Assembly (NCBI GenBank): GCA_964035545.1
Contig: OZ037767.1
Location: forward strand, 17,946,281-18,010,280
Length of the DNA: 64,000 nt
Reading direction: 5' to 3'
Source: Bugula neritina
Lineage: Eukaryota; Bryozoa; Gymnolaemata; Cheilostomatida; Bugulidae
Part shown: positions 29,521 through 43,208 of the stretch, one piece after another
Numbering within the stretch: the first letter of the stretch is position 1
How the letters are laid out: the number at the start of each line of letters is the position of its first letter
Program-made: the position numbers and the translations under genes
Notes under the pieces: generated by a model
What the model saw: the letters and a program-made list of their open reading frames with translations, nothing else
Databases searched by the model: none
What the model was told of the DNA's origin: nothing

Positions 29521-30861
29521 CTGCGACACTTTGCAATATACTGCAAGATACTGCAACATACTGAAATACAGTGTAACATACTGAAATACACTGCAACATA
29601 CTGCATTATACTGACATACACTGGAACATATTGAAATACACTGCAACAAATTGAAGTATACTGCAACACACTGAAACATACGGCAACATACTCAAATATA
29701 CTGCAACATACTGAATTACACTGCCACATACTGAAAAATACAGCAACATACTGCAACATTCTTACATACGCTGTAGCATACTGAAATACACTGCAACATA
29801 CTACAACATTTTGAAATACACTGCAACACATTGGAATATACTGCAACATACTGAACTATACTGCAAGATACTGCAATATGCTGAAATACACTGTAACATA
29901 CTGAAATACACAGCAACATACTGCATCATATTGACATACACTGAAACATATTGAAATACACTGCAACAAACTAAAGTATACTGCAACACACTGAAACATA
30001 CGGCAACATACTGAAATACACTGTAACACATTGAAAAACCCTGCAACATTCTGCAACATACTGAAATACACTGTAACATACTGAAATACACTGCAACATA
30101 CTACAACATACTGAAATACACTGTAACATATTGAAATACACAGCAACACATTGAAATATACTGGAACACACTGAAACGTACGGCAACATGCTGAAATATA
30201 CTGCGACACATTGCAATATACTGCAAGAAACTGCAACATAGTGAAATACAGTGTAACATACTAAAATACGCTGCAACATACTGCATTATACTGACATACA
30301 CTGGAACATATTGAAATACACTGCAACAAATTGAAGTATACTGCAACACACTGAAACATACGGCAACATACTCAAATATACTGCAACATACTGAAATACA
30401 CTGCAACATACTGCATTATACTGACATACACTGAAACATATTAAAATACACTGCAACAAATTGAAGTATACTGCAACACACTGAAACATACAGCAACATG
30501 CTGTAATATACTGTAACACATTGAAAAACACTGCAAAATACTGAAAAATGCTGTAGCGCACTAAAATACACTGTAACATATTGAAATGCACTGCAACACA
30601 TTGAAATATACTGCAACACCTTGAAATATACTGCAACACACTGCAACTTACTGAAATACACTGTAACATACTGAAATACACGGCAAAATACTACAACATT
30701 CTGAAATAGACTCTAACATATTGAAATACACTGCAACACATTGAAATATATTGCAACATACCGAAATATATGGTAAACTACTGAAATATACTGTAACACA
30801 CTGAAATACACTGCAACATACTCAAATATACTGCAACACATTGAAATATACTGCAACATAC

Positions 30862-30870
30862 TGAATATAA
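30862..30870 (+). other. Register slip, class 3 (-1 bp, TGAATATAA)
   Basis: A 9-bp unit where related copies (for example near 11,562) have TGAAATATAA. It recurs at 41,971-41,979 and 47,753-47,761, the last two exactly 5,782 bp apart. Confidence 0.92.
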
Positions 30871-31216
30871 TGCACGATACTGCAACATACCGAAATACAC
30901 TGTGACATACTGAGATACACTGCAACATACTGCAACATACTGCAACACACGGAAGTTTGCTGTAACATATTGAAATGCACCGCAACATACTGAAATACAC
31001 TGCAACTTATTGAAATATACTGCAACATACCGAAATATATGGTAAACTACTGAAATATTCTGTAACACATAGAAAAATACTGCAATATACTGAAATATAC
31101 TGTAACACACTGAAATATACTGCAACATACTGAAATACACTGTAACATACTGAAACATACTGCAACATACTGAAACACACTGCAACATACTACAACATAT
31201 TGAAATACACTGCAAC

Positions 31217-32285
31217 ACACTGAAATATACTGCAACATACCTAAAAATACGATAATATACTGAAATATACTGTAAAACATTGAAAAATACTGCAACATAC
31301 TGGAGTATACTGCAAGATACCGCAACATACTGAATTGCACTTTAACATACTGAAATACACTGCAACATACTGACTTATACTGACATACACTGGAACATAT
31401 TGAAATACACTGCAACAAATTGAAGTATACTGCAACACACTGAATTACGGTGTAACATATTGAAATACACTGCAATACATTGGAATATACTGCAACACAC
31501 TGAAACATACTGCAACATACTGAAATATACCGCAACATATCGAAGTATATGGTAATATTTGGACATGTACTGTAACGTACTGAAACATACTGAAACATAC
31601 TAAAATATACTGGAACATACCGAAACAAACTGCAACATAATGAAATATACTGTACCACACTGGAATATACAGCAAAATACTGAAATATACTTCAACACAC
31701 TGAAATATACCGCAACATATCGAAGTATATCGTAATATAAGGACATGTACTGTAACATACTGAAACATACTGAAATATACTGAAACATACTAAAATATAC
31801 TGGAACATACCGAAACATACTGCAGCATAATGACATATACTGTACCACACTGAAATGTACGGCAAAATACTGAAATACACTGTAACATACTGAAACATAC
31901 TGCAACATAGTGAAATACACTGCAACACATTGAAATATACTGCAACATACCTAAATATATGGTAATATACCGAAATATACTGTAACATACTGAAATATAC
32001 TGCAAGATACTGCAACATACTGAAATGCACTTCAACATACTGAAAAACACTGCAACATACTGACTTATACCAACATACACTGGCACATATTGAAATACAC
32101 TGCAACAAATTGAAGTATGCTGCAACACACTGAAACATACGGCAACATGCTGAAATATACAGCGACGCATTGAAATATACTGCAACATACTGCAATATAC
32201 TGAAATATACTGCAAGATACCGCAACATACTGAAATACACTGTGACATACTGAGATACACTGCAACATACTGCAACATACTGAAA
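31217..32285 (+). repeat. Mosaic HOR segment between E1 and the C ladder
   Basis: Decamer array with no register slip. Its first half resembles 11.9-12.1 kb and 18.1-18.3 kb (CTAAAAATAC, GATAATATAC). Its second half resembles 6.9-7.4 kb (TGACTTATAC, CAACATACAC). A doubled CGAAGTATAT box lies near 31,531 and 31,711. It appears to be a composite of pieces of other HOR families rather than a simple copy of one. Confidence 0.65.
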
Positions 32286-34185
32286 CACACTGTAACTTAT
32301 TGAAATACACTGCAACACATTGAAATATACTGCAACACACCGAAACATACGGCAACATACTGAAATATGATGTAGCATACTGAAATACACTGCAACAGAC
32401 TGAAGTATACTGTAATATACACAAATGTACTGTAACAAACTGAAACATACGTCAACATACTGAAATGTACTGCACCATACTGAAATACACTGTAATATAC
32501 TGAATTACACTGCAACATACTGTAACATACTGAAATACGCTGTAACATATTGAAATACACTGCAACACATTGAAATATACCGTAACTCACTAAAATATAG
32601 TGTAATCAACGGAAATGTACTTTAACATACTGAAACATACTGAAACATACTAAAATATACTGGAGCATACCGAAACGTACTGCAACATACTGAAATATAC
32701 TGCGAGATACTGCAACATACTGAAATACACTGTAACATACTGAAATACACTGCAACATACTGCAACATACTGAATTACAGTGTAACATATTGAAATACAC
32801 TGCAATACATTGAAATATACTGCAACATGCTGAAACATACTGCAGCATACTGAAATATACTGCAACTAACTGAAATACACTGTAACATACCGAAATAAGC
32901 TGCAACATACTGCAACATACTGAAACACACTGCAACATACTGAAACACACTGCAATATACTAAAATACACTGCAACATTCTGCAACAAACTTCAACATAC
33001 TGAAATACACCGTAACATAATGAAATACACTGCAACACATTGAAATATACTGCAACAAACTGAAATATACTGCAACATACTGAAATGTACTGTAACATAC
33101 TGAAATACACTGCAACATATCGAAGTCTATCGTAAAATACGGACATGTACTGTAACATACTGAAACACACTGAAACATACTGAAACATACTGAAACATAC
33201 TGAAACATACTGAAATACACTGCAACATGCTGCAACATACTGAATCACACTGTAACATATTGAAATACACTGCAACACATTGAAATATACCGCAACACAC
33301 TGAAATATACTGCAACACATCCAAGTACATTGTATTATACGGACATGTACTGTAACATACTGAAACATACTGAAACAAATTGAAGTATACTGTAACACAC
33401 TGAATAATACAGCAAAATGCTGAAGTTTAAGGTAACACAGTGAAGTATACTGCAAAATTCTTAAGTATACTGTAACATACTGAAATAGGCCTCAACATAC
33501 TTAAATATCCTGCAAGACACTGCAACATACGTAAAGACACTGTAACATATTGAAATACACTGCAACATACTACAACATACTGAAGTACACTGTAAAATAT
33601 TGAAAAACACTGCAACACTTTGGAATATACTGCAACACACTGAAATTTACTGCAACATACTGAAATACACTGCAACATACTAAAATACACTGCAACATTC
33701 TGCAACATACTTCAACATACTGGAATACACTGTAACATAATGAAAGACCTTACAACTAACTGAAGTATAGTGCAATATACAAAAATGTACTGTAACATAC
33801 TTATATTTACTGTACCACACTTAAATATACTGCATCATACCGAAATAAGCTGCGACATACTGCAACATACTGAAATACACTGCAACATACTAAAATACAC
33901 TGCAACATACTAAATTACACTGCAACATTCTGCAACATACTTCAACATACTGAAATACACCGTAACATAATGACATACACTGCAACACATTGAAATATAC
34001 TGCAACAAACTGAAATGTACTGCAACATACTGAAATACACTGCAGCATATCGAAGTCTATCGTAATATACGGACATGTACTGTTACATACTGAAACACAC
34101 TGAAACATACTGAAACATACTGAAACATACTGAAACATACTGCAACATACTGAATTACACTGTAACATACTGTAACATACTGAAA
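32286..34185 (+). repeat. HOR copy C1 (1.9 kb)
   Basis: First rung of a ladder of related copies. TGTAATCAAC is at 32,601, with the next rungs at 34,501, 36,671 and 38,491. The segment contains units not seen in the flanking HORs, such as TGAAATAGGC then CTCAACATAC (about 33,481-33,500), GGTAACACAG and CCAAGTACAT. Confidence 0.8.
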
Positions 34186-36355
34186 TACACTGTAACTTAT
34201 TGAAATACACTGCAACACATTGAAATATACTGCAACACACCGAAACATACGGCAACATACTGAAATATGATGTAGCATACTGAAATACACTGCAACACAC
34301 TGAAGTATACTGTAATATACACAAATGTACTGTAACAAACTGAAACATACGTCAACATACTGAAATGTACCGCACCATACTGAAATACACTGTAATATAC
34401 TGAATTACACTGCAACATACTGTAACATACTGAAATACGCTGTAACATATTGAAATACACTGCAACACATTGAAATATACTGTAACTCAATGAAATATAG
34501 TGTAATCAACGGAAATGTACTGTAACATACTGAAACATACTGAAACATACTAAAATATACTGGAGCATACCGAAACGTACTGCAACATACTGAAATATAC
34601 TGCGAGATACTGCAACATACTGAAATACACTGTAACATACTGAAATACACTGCAACATACTGCAACATACTGAATTACAGTGTAACACATTGAAATACAC
34701 TGCAATACATTGAAATATACTGCAACACGCTGAAACATACTGCAGCATACTGAAATATACTGCAACTAACTGAAATACACTGTAACATACCGAAATAAGC
34801 TGCAACATACTGCAACATACTGAAACACACTGCAACATACTGAAACACACTGCAATATACTAAAATACACTGCAACATTCTGCAACAAACTTCAACATAC
34901 TGAAATACACCGTAACATAATGAAATACACTGCAACACATTGAAATATACTGCAACAAACTGAAATATACTGCAACATACTGAAATGTACTGTAACATAC
35001 TGAAATACACTGCAACATATCGAAGTCTATCGTAAAATACGGACATGTACTGTAACATACTGAAACACACTGAAACATACTGAAACATACTGAAACATAC
35101 TGAAACATACTGAAATACACTGCAACATGCTGCAACATACTGAATCACACTGTAACATATTGAAATACACTGCAACACATTGAAATATACCGCAACACAC
35201 TGAAACATACTGCAACACATCCAAGTACATTGTATTATACGGACATGTACTGTAACATACTGAAACATACTGAAACATACTGAATAATACAGCAAAATGC
35301 TGAAGTTTAAGGTAACACAGTGAAGTATACTGCAAAATTCTTAAATATACTGTAACATACTGAAATAGGCCTCAACATACTTAAATATCCTGCAAGACAC
35401 TGCAACATACGTAAAGACACTGTAACATATTGAAATACACTGCAACACATTGAAATATACCGCAACACACTGAAATATACTGCAACACATCCAAGTACAT
35501 TGTATTATACGGACATGTACTGTAACATACTGAAACATACTGAAACAAATTGAAATATACTGTAACACACTGAATAATACAGCAAAATGCTGAAGTTTAA
35601 GGTAACACAGTGAAGTATACTGCAAAATTCTTAAGTATACTGTAACATACTGAAATAGGCCTCAACATACTTAAATATCCTGCAAGACACTGCAACATAC
35701 GTAAAGACACTGTAACATATTGAAATACACTGCAACATACTACAACATACTGAAGTACACTGTAAAATATTGAAAAACACTGCAACACATTGGAATATAC
35801 TGCAACACACTGAAATTTACTGCAACATACTGAAATACACTGCAACATACTAAAATACACTGCAACATTCTGCAACATACTTCAACATACTGGAATACAC
35901 TGTAACATAATGAAAGACCTTACAACTAACTGAAGTATAGTGCAATATACAAAAATGTACTGTAACATACTTATATTTACTGTACCACACTTAAATATAC
36001 TGCATCATACCGAAATAAGCTGCGACATACTGCAACATACTGAAATACACTGCAACATACTAAAATACACTGCAACATACTAAATTACACTGCAACATTC
36101 TGCAACATACTTCAACATACTGAAATACACCGTAACATAATGACATACACTGCAACACATTGAAATATACTGCAACAAACTGAAATGTACTGCAACATAC
36201 TGAAATACACTGCAACATATCGAAGTCTATCGTAATATACGGACATGTACTGTTACATACTGAAACACACTGAAACATACTGAAACATACTGAAACATAC
36301 TGAAACATACTGCAACATACTGAAATACACTGTAACATACTGTAACATACTGAAA
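34186..36355 (+). repeat. HOR copy C2 (2.17 kb)
   Basis: Aligns to C1 at offset 1,900 up to about 35,260, then at 1,880 and 2,170. The shift comes from a 20-bp loss near 35,280 plus an internal duplication of about 270-290 bp at 35,151-35,710. TAAATTACAC at 33,911 in C1 corresponds to 36,081. Confidence 0.8.
35151..35710 (+). repeat. Local 270-290-bp tandem duplication inside C2
   Basis: The series TGTAACATAT ... CCAAGTACAT ... TGAATAATAC ... TGAAATAGGC occurs at 35,151-35,420 and again at 35,421-35,710. CCAAGTACAT is at 35,221 and 35,491, TGAATAATAC at 35,281 and 35,571. C1 and C3 have one copy each, so this is private to C2. Confidence 0.85.
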
Positions 36356-38175
36356 TACACTGTAACTTATTGAAATACACTGCAACACATTGAAACATAC
36401 TGCAACACACCGAAACATACGGCAACATACTGAAATATGATGTAGCATACTGAAATACACTGCAACACACTGAAGTATACTGTAATATACACAAATGTAC
36501 TGTAACAAACTGAAACATACGTCAACATACTGAAATGTACCGCACCATACTAAAATACACTGTAATATACTGAATTACACTGCAACATACTGTAACATAC
36601 TGAAATACGCTGTAACATATTGAAATACACTGCAACACATTGAAATATACTGTAACTCAATGAAATATAGTGTAATCAACGGAAATGTACTGTAACATAC
36701 TGAAACATACTGAAACATACTAAAATATACTGGAGCATACCGAAACGTACTGCAACATACTGAAATATACTGCGAGATACTGCAACATACTGAAATACAC
36801 TGTAACATACTGAAATACACTGCAACATACTGCAACATACTGAATTACAGTGTAACATATTGAAATACACTGCAATACATTGAAATATACTGCAACACGC
36901 TGAAACATACTGCAGCATACTGAAATATACTGCAACTAACTAAAATACACTGTAACATACCGAAATAAGCTGCAACATACTGCAACATACTGAAACACAC
37001 TGCAACATACTGAAACACACTGCAATATACTAAAATATACTGCAACATTTTGCAACAAACTTCAACATACTGAAATACACCGTAACATAATGAAATACAC
37101 TGCAACACATTGAAATATACTGCAACAAACTGAAATATACTGCAACATACTGAAATGTACTGTAACATACTGAAATACACTGCAACATATCGAAGTCTAT
37201 CGTAAAATACGGACATGTACTGTAACATACTGAAACACACTGAAACATACTGAAACATACTGAGACATACTGAAACAAACTGAAATACACTGCAACATGC
37301 TGCAACATACTGAATCACACTGTAACATATTGAAATACACTGCAACACATTGAAATATACCGCAACACACTGAAATATACTGCAACACATCCAAGTACAT
37401 TGTATTATACGGACATGTACTGTAACATACTGAAACATACTGAAACATACTGAATAATACAGCAAAATGCTGAAGTTTAAGGTAACACAGTGAAGTATAC
37501 TGCAAAATTCTTAAATATACTGTAACATACTGAAATAGGCCTCAACATACTTAAATATCCTGCAAGACACTGCAACATACGTAAAGACACTGTAACATAT
37601 TGAAATACACTGCAACATACTACAACATACTGAAGTACACTGTAAAATATTGAAAAACACTGCAACACATTGGAATATACTGCAACACACTGAAATTTAC
37701 TGCAACATACTGAAATACACTGCAACATACTAAAATACACCGCAACATTCTGCAACATACTTCAACATACTGGAATACACTGTAACATAATGAAAGACCT
37801 TACAACTAACTGAAGTATAGTGCAATATACAAAAATGTACTGTAACATACTTATATTTACTGTACCACACTTAAATATACTGCATCATACCGAAATAAGC
37901 TGCGACATACTGCAACATACTGAAATACACTGCAACATACTAAAATACACTTCAACATACTAAATTACACTGCAACATTCTGCAACATACTTCAACATAC
38001 TGAAATACACCGTAACATAATGACATACACTGCAACATATCGAAGTCTATCGTAATATACGGACATGTACTGTAACATACTGAAACACACTGAAACATAC
38101 TGAAACATACTGAAACATACTGAAACATACTGCAACATACTGAAATACACTGTAACATACTGTAACATACTGAAA
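36356..38175 (+). repeat. HOR copy C3 (about 1.82 kb)
   Basis: Aligns to C2 at 2,170 over the first half (34,501 to 36,671) and at 1,880 then 1,820 after it, because it lacks the C2-specific duplication and a further 60 bp before CGAAGTCTAT at 38,041. TAAATTACAC is at 37,961. Confidence 0.8.
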
Positions 38176-39768
38176 TACACTGTAACTTATTGAAATACAC
38201 TGCAACACATTGAAATATACTGCAACACACCGAAACATACGGCAACATACTGAAATATGATGTAGCATACTGAAATACACTGAAACACACTGAAGTATAC
38301 TGTAATATACACAAATGTACTGTAACAAACTGAAACATACGTCAACATACTGAAATGTACTGCACCATACTGAAATACACTGTAAGATACTGAATTACAC
38401 TGCGACATACTGCAACATACTGAAATACGCTGTAACATATTGAAATACACTGCAACACATTGAAATATACCGTAACTCACTAAAATATAGTGTTATCAAC
38501 GGAAATGTACTGTAACATACTGAAACATACTGAAACATACTAAAATAAACTGGAGCATACCGAAACGTACTGCAACGTCCTGAAATAAACTGCGAGATAC
38601 TGCAACACACTGAAATATACTGCAACACACTGAAATACACTGCAAAATACTGAAATATACTTCAACATACTGCAACATACTGAAAGACACTACAACTAAC
38701 TGAAGTATAGTGCAATATACAGAAATGTACTGTAACATACTGATATTTACTGTAACACACTTAAATATAGTGCAACACACTGAAATATACTGCAACATAC
38801 CGAAATATACTGCAACATACTGCAACATACTGAAATACACTGTAACATACTGTAACATACTGAAATACACTGCAACAAACTGCAACATACTGAAGTACAC
38901 AGTAAAATTATGAAATACACTGCAACACATTGGAATATAGTGCAACACACTGAAATATACTGTAACATACCTAAATAAACTGCAGCATACTGCAACATAC
39001 TGAAGTACACTGTAAAATTATGAAATACACTGCAACACATTGGAATATAGTGCAACGCACTGAAATATACTGTAACATACCTAAATAACCTGCAACATTC
39101 TGCAACATACTTCAACATACTGAAATGCACTGTAACATAATTAAATACACTGCAACATACTGCAACATATTGAAGTACACTGTAAAATATTGAAATACAC
39201 TGCAACACATTGGAATATACTGCAACACACTGAAATATACTGCAACATACTGAAATTTACTGCAACATACTGTAACATACTGAAATACACTGTAACAAAC
39301 TGAAATACACTGCAACACATTGGAATATTCTGCAACATACCCAAATAAATGGTAATATACTGAAATATACTGAAATACACTGTAACACAATGAAAAATAC
39401 TGCAACATACTGGAGTATAGTGTAATATACGGAAAAATACTGCAACATACTGAAATACACTGTAACATACTGAAATACACTGCAACATACTGAAATACCC
39501 TGCTACATACTGAAATATACTGCAGGATACTGCAACATACTGAAATACAGTGTAACATACTGAAATACACTGCAACATACTGCATTATACTGACGTACAC
39601 TGGAACATATTGAAATACACTGCAACAAATTGAAGTATACTGCAACACACTGAAACATACGGCAACATACTCAAATATACTGCAACATATTGAAATACAC
39701 TGCAACATACTGCATTATACTGACATACACTGAAACATATTGAAAAACACTGCAACACATTGAAATAT
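38176..39768 (+). repeat. Truncated C4 copy and divergent decamer stretch
   Basis: The first about 420 bp continue the C ladder (TGTTATCAAC at 38,491). From about 38,600 the units become more variable (TGATATTTAC, TGTAAAATTA, TGGAATATAG). A 110-bp tandem duplication lies at 38,881-39,100. The stretch from about 38.85 kb matches 51.85 kb onward at offsets of about 12,815-12,925. No slip is present and nothing non-repetitive was seen. Confidence 0.75.
38881..39100 (+). repeat. Local 110-bp tandem duplication
   Basis: Eleven units at 38,881-38,990 repeat at 38,991-39,100 with about five substitutions. Both halves contain TGAAGTACAC, an unusual AAAATTA-ending unit, TGGAATATAG and a CTAAATAAMC-type unit. 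Confidence 0.85.
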
Positions 39769-42324
39769 ACTGCAACACACCGAAACATACGGCAACATAC
39801 TGAAGTATGCTGTAGCACACTGAAATACACTGCAACACACTGAAGTATACTGTAATATAGAGAAATGTACTGTAACAAACTGAAACATCTGTCAACATAC
39901 TGAAATACACTGCCACATACTGAAATATACAGCAACATACTGCAACATTCTTACATACGCTGTAACATACTGAAATACACTGCAACATACTACAACATAT
40001 TGAAATACACTGCAACACATTGGAATATACTGCAACATACTGAACTATACTGCAAGATACTGCAATATACCGAAATACACTGTAACGTACTGAAAGACAC
40101 AGCAACATACTGCATTATATTGACATACACTGAAACATATTGAAATACACTGCAACAAATTGAAGTATACTGCAACACACTGAAACATACGGCAACATAC
40201 TGAAATAGACTGTAACACATTGAAAAACCCTGCAACATTCTGCAACATACTGAAATACACTGTAACATACTGAAACACACTGCAACATACTACAACATAC
40301 TGAAATACACTGTAACATATTGAAATACACTGCAACACATTGAAATATACTGGAACACACTGAGACATACGGCAACATACTGTAATATACTGTAACACAT
40401 TGAAAAACCCTGCAACATTCTGCAACATACTGAAATACACTGTAACATACTGAAATACACTGCAACATACTACAACATACTGAAATACACTGTAACATAT
40501 TGAAATACACTGCAACACATTGAAATATACTGCAACACACTGAAACATACGGCAACATGCTGAAATATACTGCGACACATTGCAATATACTGTAAGATAC
40601 TGCAACATACTGAAATACAGTGTAACATACTGAAATACACTGCAACATACTGCATTATACTGACATACACTGGAACATATTGAAATACACTGCAACAAAT
40701 TGAAGTATACTGCAACACACTGAAACATACGGCAACATACTCAAATATACTGCAACATACTGAAATACACTGCCACATACTGAAATATACAGCAACATAC
40801 TGCAACATTCTTACATACGCTGTAGCATACTGAAATACACTGCAACATACTACAACATTTTGAAATACACTGCAACACATTGGAATATACTGCAACATAC
40901 TGAACTATACTGCAAGATACTGCAATATACTGAAATACACTGTAACATACTGAAATACACAGCAACATACTGCATCATATTGACATACACTGAAACATAT
41001 TGAAATACACTGCAACAAACTAAAGTATACTGCAACACACTGAAACATACGGCAACATACTGAAATACACTGTAACACATTGAAAAACCCTGCAACATTC
41101 TGCAACATACTGAAATACACTGTAACATACTGAAATACACTGCAACATACTACAACATACTGAAACACACCGTAACATATTGAAATACACAGCAACACAT
41201 TGAAATATACTGGAACACACTGAAACGTACGGCAACATGCTGAAATATACTGCGACACATTGCAATATACTGCAAGATACTGCAACATACTGAAATACAG
41301 TGTAACATACTGAAATACGCCGCAACATACTGCATTATACTGACATACACTGGAACATATTGAAATACACTGCAACAAATTGAAGTATACTGCAACACAC
41401 TGAAACATACGGCAACATACTCAAATATACTGCAACATACTGAAATACACTGCAACATACTGCATTATACTGACATACACTGAAACATATTAAAATACAC
41501 TGCAACAAATTGAAGTATACTGCAACACACTGAAACATACAGCAACATGCTGTAATATACTGTAACACATTGAAAAACACTGCAAAATACTGAAAAATGC
41601 TGTAGCGCACTAAAATACACTGTAACATAATGAAATGCACTGCAACACATTGAAATATACTGCAACACATTGAAATATACTGCAACACACTGCAACTTAC
41701 TGAAATACACTGTAACATACCGAAATACACTGCAAAACACTACAACATACTGAAATAGACTCTAACATATTGAAATACACTGCAACACATTGAAATATAC
41801 TGCAACATACCGAAATATGTGGTAAACTACTGAAATATACTGTAACACATAGAAAAACACTGCAATATACTGAAATATACTGTAACACACTGAAATATAC
41901 TGCGACATACTGAAAAACACTGTAACATACTCAAATATACTGCAACACATTGAAATATACTGCAACATACTGAATATAATGCACGATACTGCAACATACC
42001 GAAATACACTGTGACATACTGAGATACACTGCAACATACTGCAACATACTGCAACACACGGAAGTTTGCTGTAACATATTGAAATGCACCGCAACATACT
42101 GAAATACACTGCAACTTATTGAAATATACTGCAACATACCGAAATATATGGTAAACTACTGAAATATACTGTAACACATAGAAAAATACTGCAATATACT
42201 GAAATATACTGCAACACACTGAAATATACTGCAACATACTGAAATACACTGTAACATACTGAAACATACTGCAACATACTGAAACACACTGCAACATACT
42301 ACAACATATTGAAATACACTGCAA
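39769..42324 (+). repeat. HOR segment E2, distant copy of E1
   Basis: Collinear with 28,720-31,216, including the TTACATACGC unit, the 180-bp doubling and the TGAATATAA slip. It overlaps the left end of the 5,783-bp duplication, so most of E2 is present again at 46,019-48,105. Confidence 0.82.
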
Positions 42325-42660
42325 TACATTGGAATATACTGCAACACACTGAAACATACTGCAACATACTGAAATATACTGCAAGATATCGAAGTATATG
42401 GTAATATTTGGACATGTACTGTAACGTACTGAAACATACTGAAACATACTAAAATATACTGAAACATACTAAAATATACTGGAACATACCGAAACATACT
42501 GCAGCATAATGACATATACTGTACCACACTGAAATGTACGGCAAAATACTGAAATACACTGTAACATACTGAAACATACTGCAACATAGTGAAATACACT
42601 GCAACATACTACAACATATTGAAATACACTGCAACACATTGAAATATACTGCAACATACC

Positions 42661-42680
42661 TAAATAGCCGAGAATATACT
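42661..42680 (+). other. Atypical unit pair TAAATAGCCG / AGAATATACT
   Basis: Related HOR copies read TAAATATACG then GTAATATACT here. The GCCGAG change is one of the strongest departures from consensus and introduces a CpG. It is shared only with the duplicated position near 48,444, so it marks this lineage. Confidence 0.8.
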
Positions 42681-43199
42681 GAAATATACTGTAACACATT
42701 GAAAAATACTGCAACATACTGGAATGTACTGCAAGATACTGCAACACACTGAAATATACTTTAACATACTGAAATACACTTCAACATACTGACTTATACT
42801 GACATACACTGGAACATATTGAGATACACTGCAACAAATTGAAGTATACTGCAACACACTGAAACATACGGCAAATTGCTGAAATATACTGCGACACTTT
42901 GAAATATACTGCAACATACTGCAATATACTGGAATATAATGCAAGATACTGCAACATACTGAAATACACTGTGACATACTGAGATACACTGCAACATACT
43001 GCAACATACTGCAACACACTGAAATACACTGTAACATATTGAAATACACTGCAATACATTGAAATATACTGCAACACACTGAAACATACTGCAACATACT
43101 GAAATTTACCGCAACATATCGAAGTATATCGTAATATACGGACATGTACTGTAACATACTGAAACATACTGAAACATACTAAAATATACTGGAACATAC

Positions 43200-43208
43200 C
43201 GAAAATAC
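43200..43208 (+). other. Register slip, class 4 (-1 bp, CGAAAATAC), private to one copy
   Basis: A 9-bp unit where the duplicated position (near 48,982) has the full CGAAACATAC. It is the only slip in the window with no second copy, so it arose after the 5,783-bp duplication or is a base-call or assembly error. Confidence 0.9.

Larger units (their letters stand above)
28720..31216 (+). repeat. HOR segment E1, recurring at 39,769-42,324
   Basis: Offset 11,049 for most of its length, then about 11,109 after a 60-bp difference near 30,800. Distinctive units are TTACATACGC after TGCAACATTC (about 28,901-28,920) and TGAAAAACCC (29,172, 29,352, 30,032). The 9-bp unit TGAATATAA at 30,862 is at the matching place, 41,971, in the distant copy, so that slip predates the separation of the two segments. 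Confidence 0.82.

Noticed and set aside
33481-33500. TGAAATAGGC, CTCAACATAC as a transposon edge or foreign insertion
   Set aside because: It keeps the 10-bp register and recurs at 35,361, 35,651 and 37,531 within the C ladder, so it is only a mutated unit pair.
38710-38913. 67-codon plus-strand ORF, the only one of that size on this strand
   Set aside because: A chance gap between TGA stops in the most degenerate part of the array; the translation is again repeat-derived.
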